Assembly (NCBI GenBank): GCA_001941135.1
Contig: MSHL01000042.1
Span: 1-64,000 of the forward strand
Direction of reading: 5' to 3'
Source: Ruminococcus sp. Zagget11
GTDB lineage: Bacteria > Bacillota > Clostridia > Oscillospirales > Ruminococcaceae
Length of the DNA: 64,000 bases
Shown here: positions 62,741-64,000 of the stretch, piece by piece
Layout of the letters: each line of letters begins with the position of its first letter
Position numbering within the stretch: the first letter of the stretch is position 1
Translations under genes and position numbers: made by a program
Notes under the pieces: model-generated
What the model was told of the DNA's origin: nothing
What the model saw: only the letters and a program-made list of their open reading frames with translations
The model's database searches: none

Positions 62741-64000
62741 ATGGTAACTATTTACTACGGGGCTTCAGGAACGGGAAAAACCACCGCTGTCATGGACGCA
62801 GTAACCGAAAGAGCCGTTGCGGGACAGCCCACTCTTGTTATCGTACCCGAACAATTTACCTTTGAATATGAACGTATGCTCTGTGACCGAATGGGCTGCA
62901 GGCTTTTTAATAACGGTTCTGCGGAGGTTCTTTCCCTGTCGCGGCTTAACAAGCGTATTTTCGATGAATGTAATGATACCCTTTCTCCCGCCGCAGCCGA
63001 CAGCACTATGAAAAATGCGCTTATGTACACCGCGCTGAAAAAGCTTTCCGATGGCGGTCAGCTTACCTATTATCGCCGCCAGGCTAAGCGTCCCACATTC
63101 GTAAATACCGCCCTGTCCGCCGTGGCGGAGCTTATTTGCAGCGGCATTACCCCCGAGCTGCTGGGAAACGTTCTCCCCACCGCTCCCGAGGGAATGAGGG
63201 ACAAGCTTACGGATTTATGGAGCATTTACACCGAATACATTACCCTGATAGAAAATCACAATCTTCGTGACGGTATGCTGGATACATACGCCGCCGCAGA
63301 GGCTGCACAGCGGCACGGATTTTTCAAGGGAATGTACGTTTACTTTGACGAGTTTGAAAGCTTTACCGGGGATCAGTACAGCATAGTTGAAGCAATTATT
63401 TCACAAAGTGAGGAAACGGTGTTCTCGCTTACCTCCGATGATCTTTACAGCACGGTTACGGAACCCTACAAATCGGTAGGTGCCACGGCGTCATCCGTTG
63501 AACACGCAGCCCAACATTACGGTAAAAAATGCGTGAAGCGAAAATTTACGGAATACCTCCGCTTTTCCTCCCCTGCCCTCATTCATCTGGCGGATAATCT
63601 TATGCGTGCCAAGGTAAAGGTATATGACGGCAATGCCGACTGCGTTACCCTTGTTACCGCACCCGACCCTTATGCCCAATGCGAGTATATTTGTGCGGAA
63701 ATAAGGCGCCTTGTCTGTGAAACCGATATGGGACTGCATTTCAGCGATATTGCCATACTCAGCAGAAATATGGATGAAACCCTTTCTGTGCTTGAATCGG
63801 CGCTTGCACGCTTTCAGATACCCTTTTACTCCGACAAAAAGCCCACAGCCGCCCACAAACCCCTTATTATGTATACCGTTGCCGCCATGCAGCTTGCCTC
63901 AAGTGATAAGATATCCACGGAAACTCTGCTGCGCTGTCTGAAAACAGGAATACCCGATATCACTGCCGAGGAAACGGCGGAGCTGGAGAACTTCTGCTAC
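62741..64000 (+). CDS. addB: Helicase-exonuclease AddAB, AddB subunit (3' end outside window)
   Basis: Absent from the ORF track because it runs off the window. Reading from the ATG at 62741 (GGGGG 7 bases upstream), the frame stays open for 420 codons. It begins MVTIYYGASGTGKTTAV with an intact Walker A, VIVPEQFTFEYERML, SLSRLNKRIF, YVYFDEFESFTGDQ, and continues with SDIAILSRN-like DIAILSRNMDETLSVLE and IPFYSDKKPTAAHKP, all typical of AddB. The full protein should be about 1100 aa, so the nuclease and iron-sulfur part lies beyond the edge; addA is expected next. Confidence 0.93.
   Translation, partial: MVTIYYGASGTGKTTAVMDAVTERAVAGQPTLVIVPEQFTFEYERMLCDRMGCRLFNNGSAEVLSLSRLNKRIFDECNDTLSPAAADSTMKNALMYTALKKLSDGGQLTYYRRQAKRPTFVNTALSAVAELICSGITPELLGNVLPTAPEGMRDKLTDLWSIYTEYITLIENHNLRDGMLDTYAAAEAAQRHGFFKGMYVYFDEFESFTGDQYSIVEAIISQSEETVFSLTSDDLYSTVTEPYKSVGATASSVEHAAQHYGKKCVKRKFTEYLRFSSPALIHLADNLMRAKVKVYDGNADCVTLVTAPDPYAQCEYICAEIRRLVCETDMGLHFSDIAILSRNMDETLSVLESALARFQIPFYSDKKPTAAHKPLIMYTVAAMQLASSDKISTETLLRCLKTGIPDITAEETAELENFCY

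Noticed and set aside
1-64000. tRNA, rRNA, insertion sequence transposases, prophage genes
   Set aside because: Reading the gaps between genes on both strands showed none that I could support.

Overview
The window looks like a chromosome segment of an anaerobic low-GC Gram-positive bacterium, most likely Clostridia of the Ruminococcus/Oscillospiraceae type. Pointers are a Gram-positive PolC, a short HisG with a separate HisZ, GatCAB amidotransferase, the sepF-ylmH-divIVA division cluster, a split transketolase, a DUF4358 lipoprotein beside an SGNH hydrolase, and consensus sigma-A promoters with 17-bp spacers. This placement is an inference from gene content. No database search was possible, and I saw no rRNA, tRNA, transposase, prophage or CRISPR array.

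Layout. 1-7.2 kb (minus): a histidine operon hisZ-G-D-C-B-H-F-I-E with no hisA; the slot between hisH and hisF is filled by a 235-bp inverted-repeat element. 7.4-18.3 kb (minus): pyrH-frr-uppS-cdsA-(small ORF)-dxr-rseP-ispG-polC. 18.4-19.9 kb (minus): an SGNH hydrolase and a DUF4358 lipoprotein. 20.1-20.85 kb (minus): a type III toxin-antitoxin locus, with a consensus promoter, three tandem 38-nt repeats (candidate ToxI RNA), a terminator and a ToxN/AbiQ-family endoribonuclease. 21-23.3 kb: a polysaccharide deacetylase (+) and a MATE exporter (-). 23.4-27.8 kb (minus): lon-engB-lysA. 28.0-29.9 kb (minus): an ammonium transporter fused to a PII domain, preceded by a highly structured leader RNA. 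30.1-31.4 kb (minus): a secreted C39-like protein.

31.5-52.9 kb (plus) is one long same-strand run: AEC transporter, mutL, sbcD, a membrane diguanylate cyclase, sbcC, miaA, hfq, a HlyD-like adaptor, ylmE, sepF, ylmH, divIVA, ileS, lspA, rluD, a HAD phosphatase and both transketolase subunits, ending at a strong hairpin. 53-54.2 kb (minus) is a cation/proton antiporter broken by a one-base homopolymer frameshift. Next come a small ORF of unknown function (+), a GGDEF-EAL gene split by an in-frame stop (-), a sugar isomerase-like gene (+), gatCAB (+), galT (-), and the start of addB (+), which runs off the window.

Most of the window is housekeeping: histidine and isoprenoid synthesis, translation, cell division, and DNA repair (MutL, SbcCD, AddB). 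The parts most worth a second look are the ToxIN-type locus, whose repeats can form a ToxI-like pseudoknot with a wobble-preserving substitution; the riboswitch-like amt-PII leader; the inverted-repeat element in the hisA position; overlapping divergent galT/addB promoters; and the two broken or switched genes (antiporter, GGDEF-EAL).
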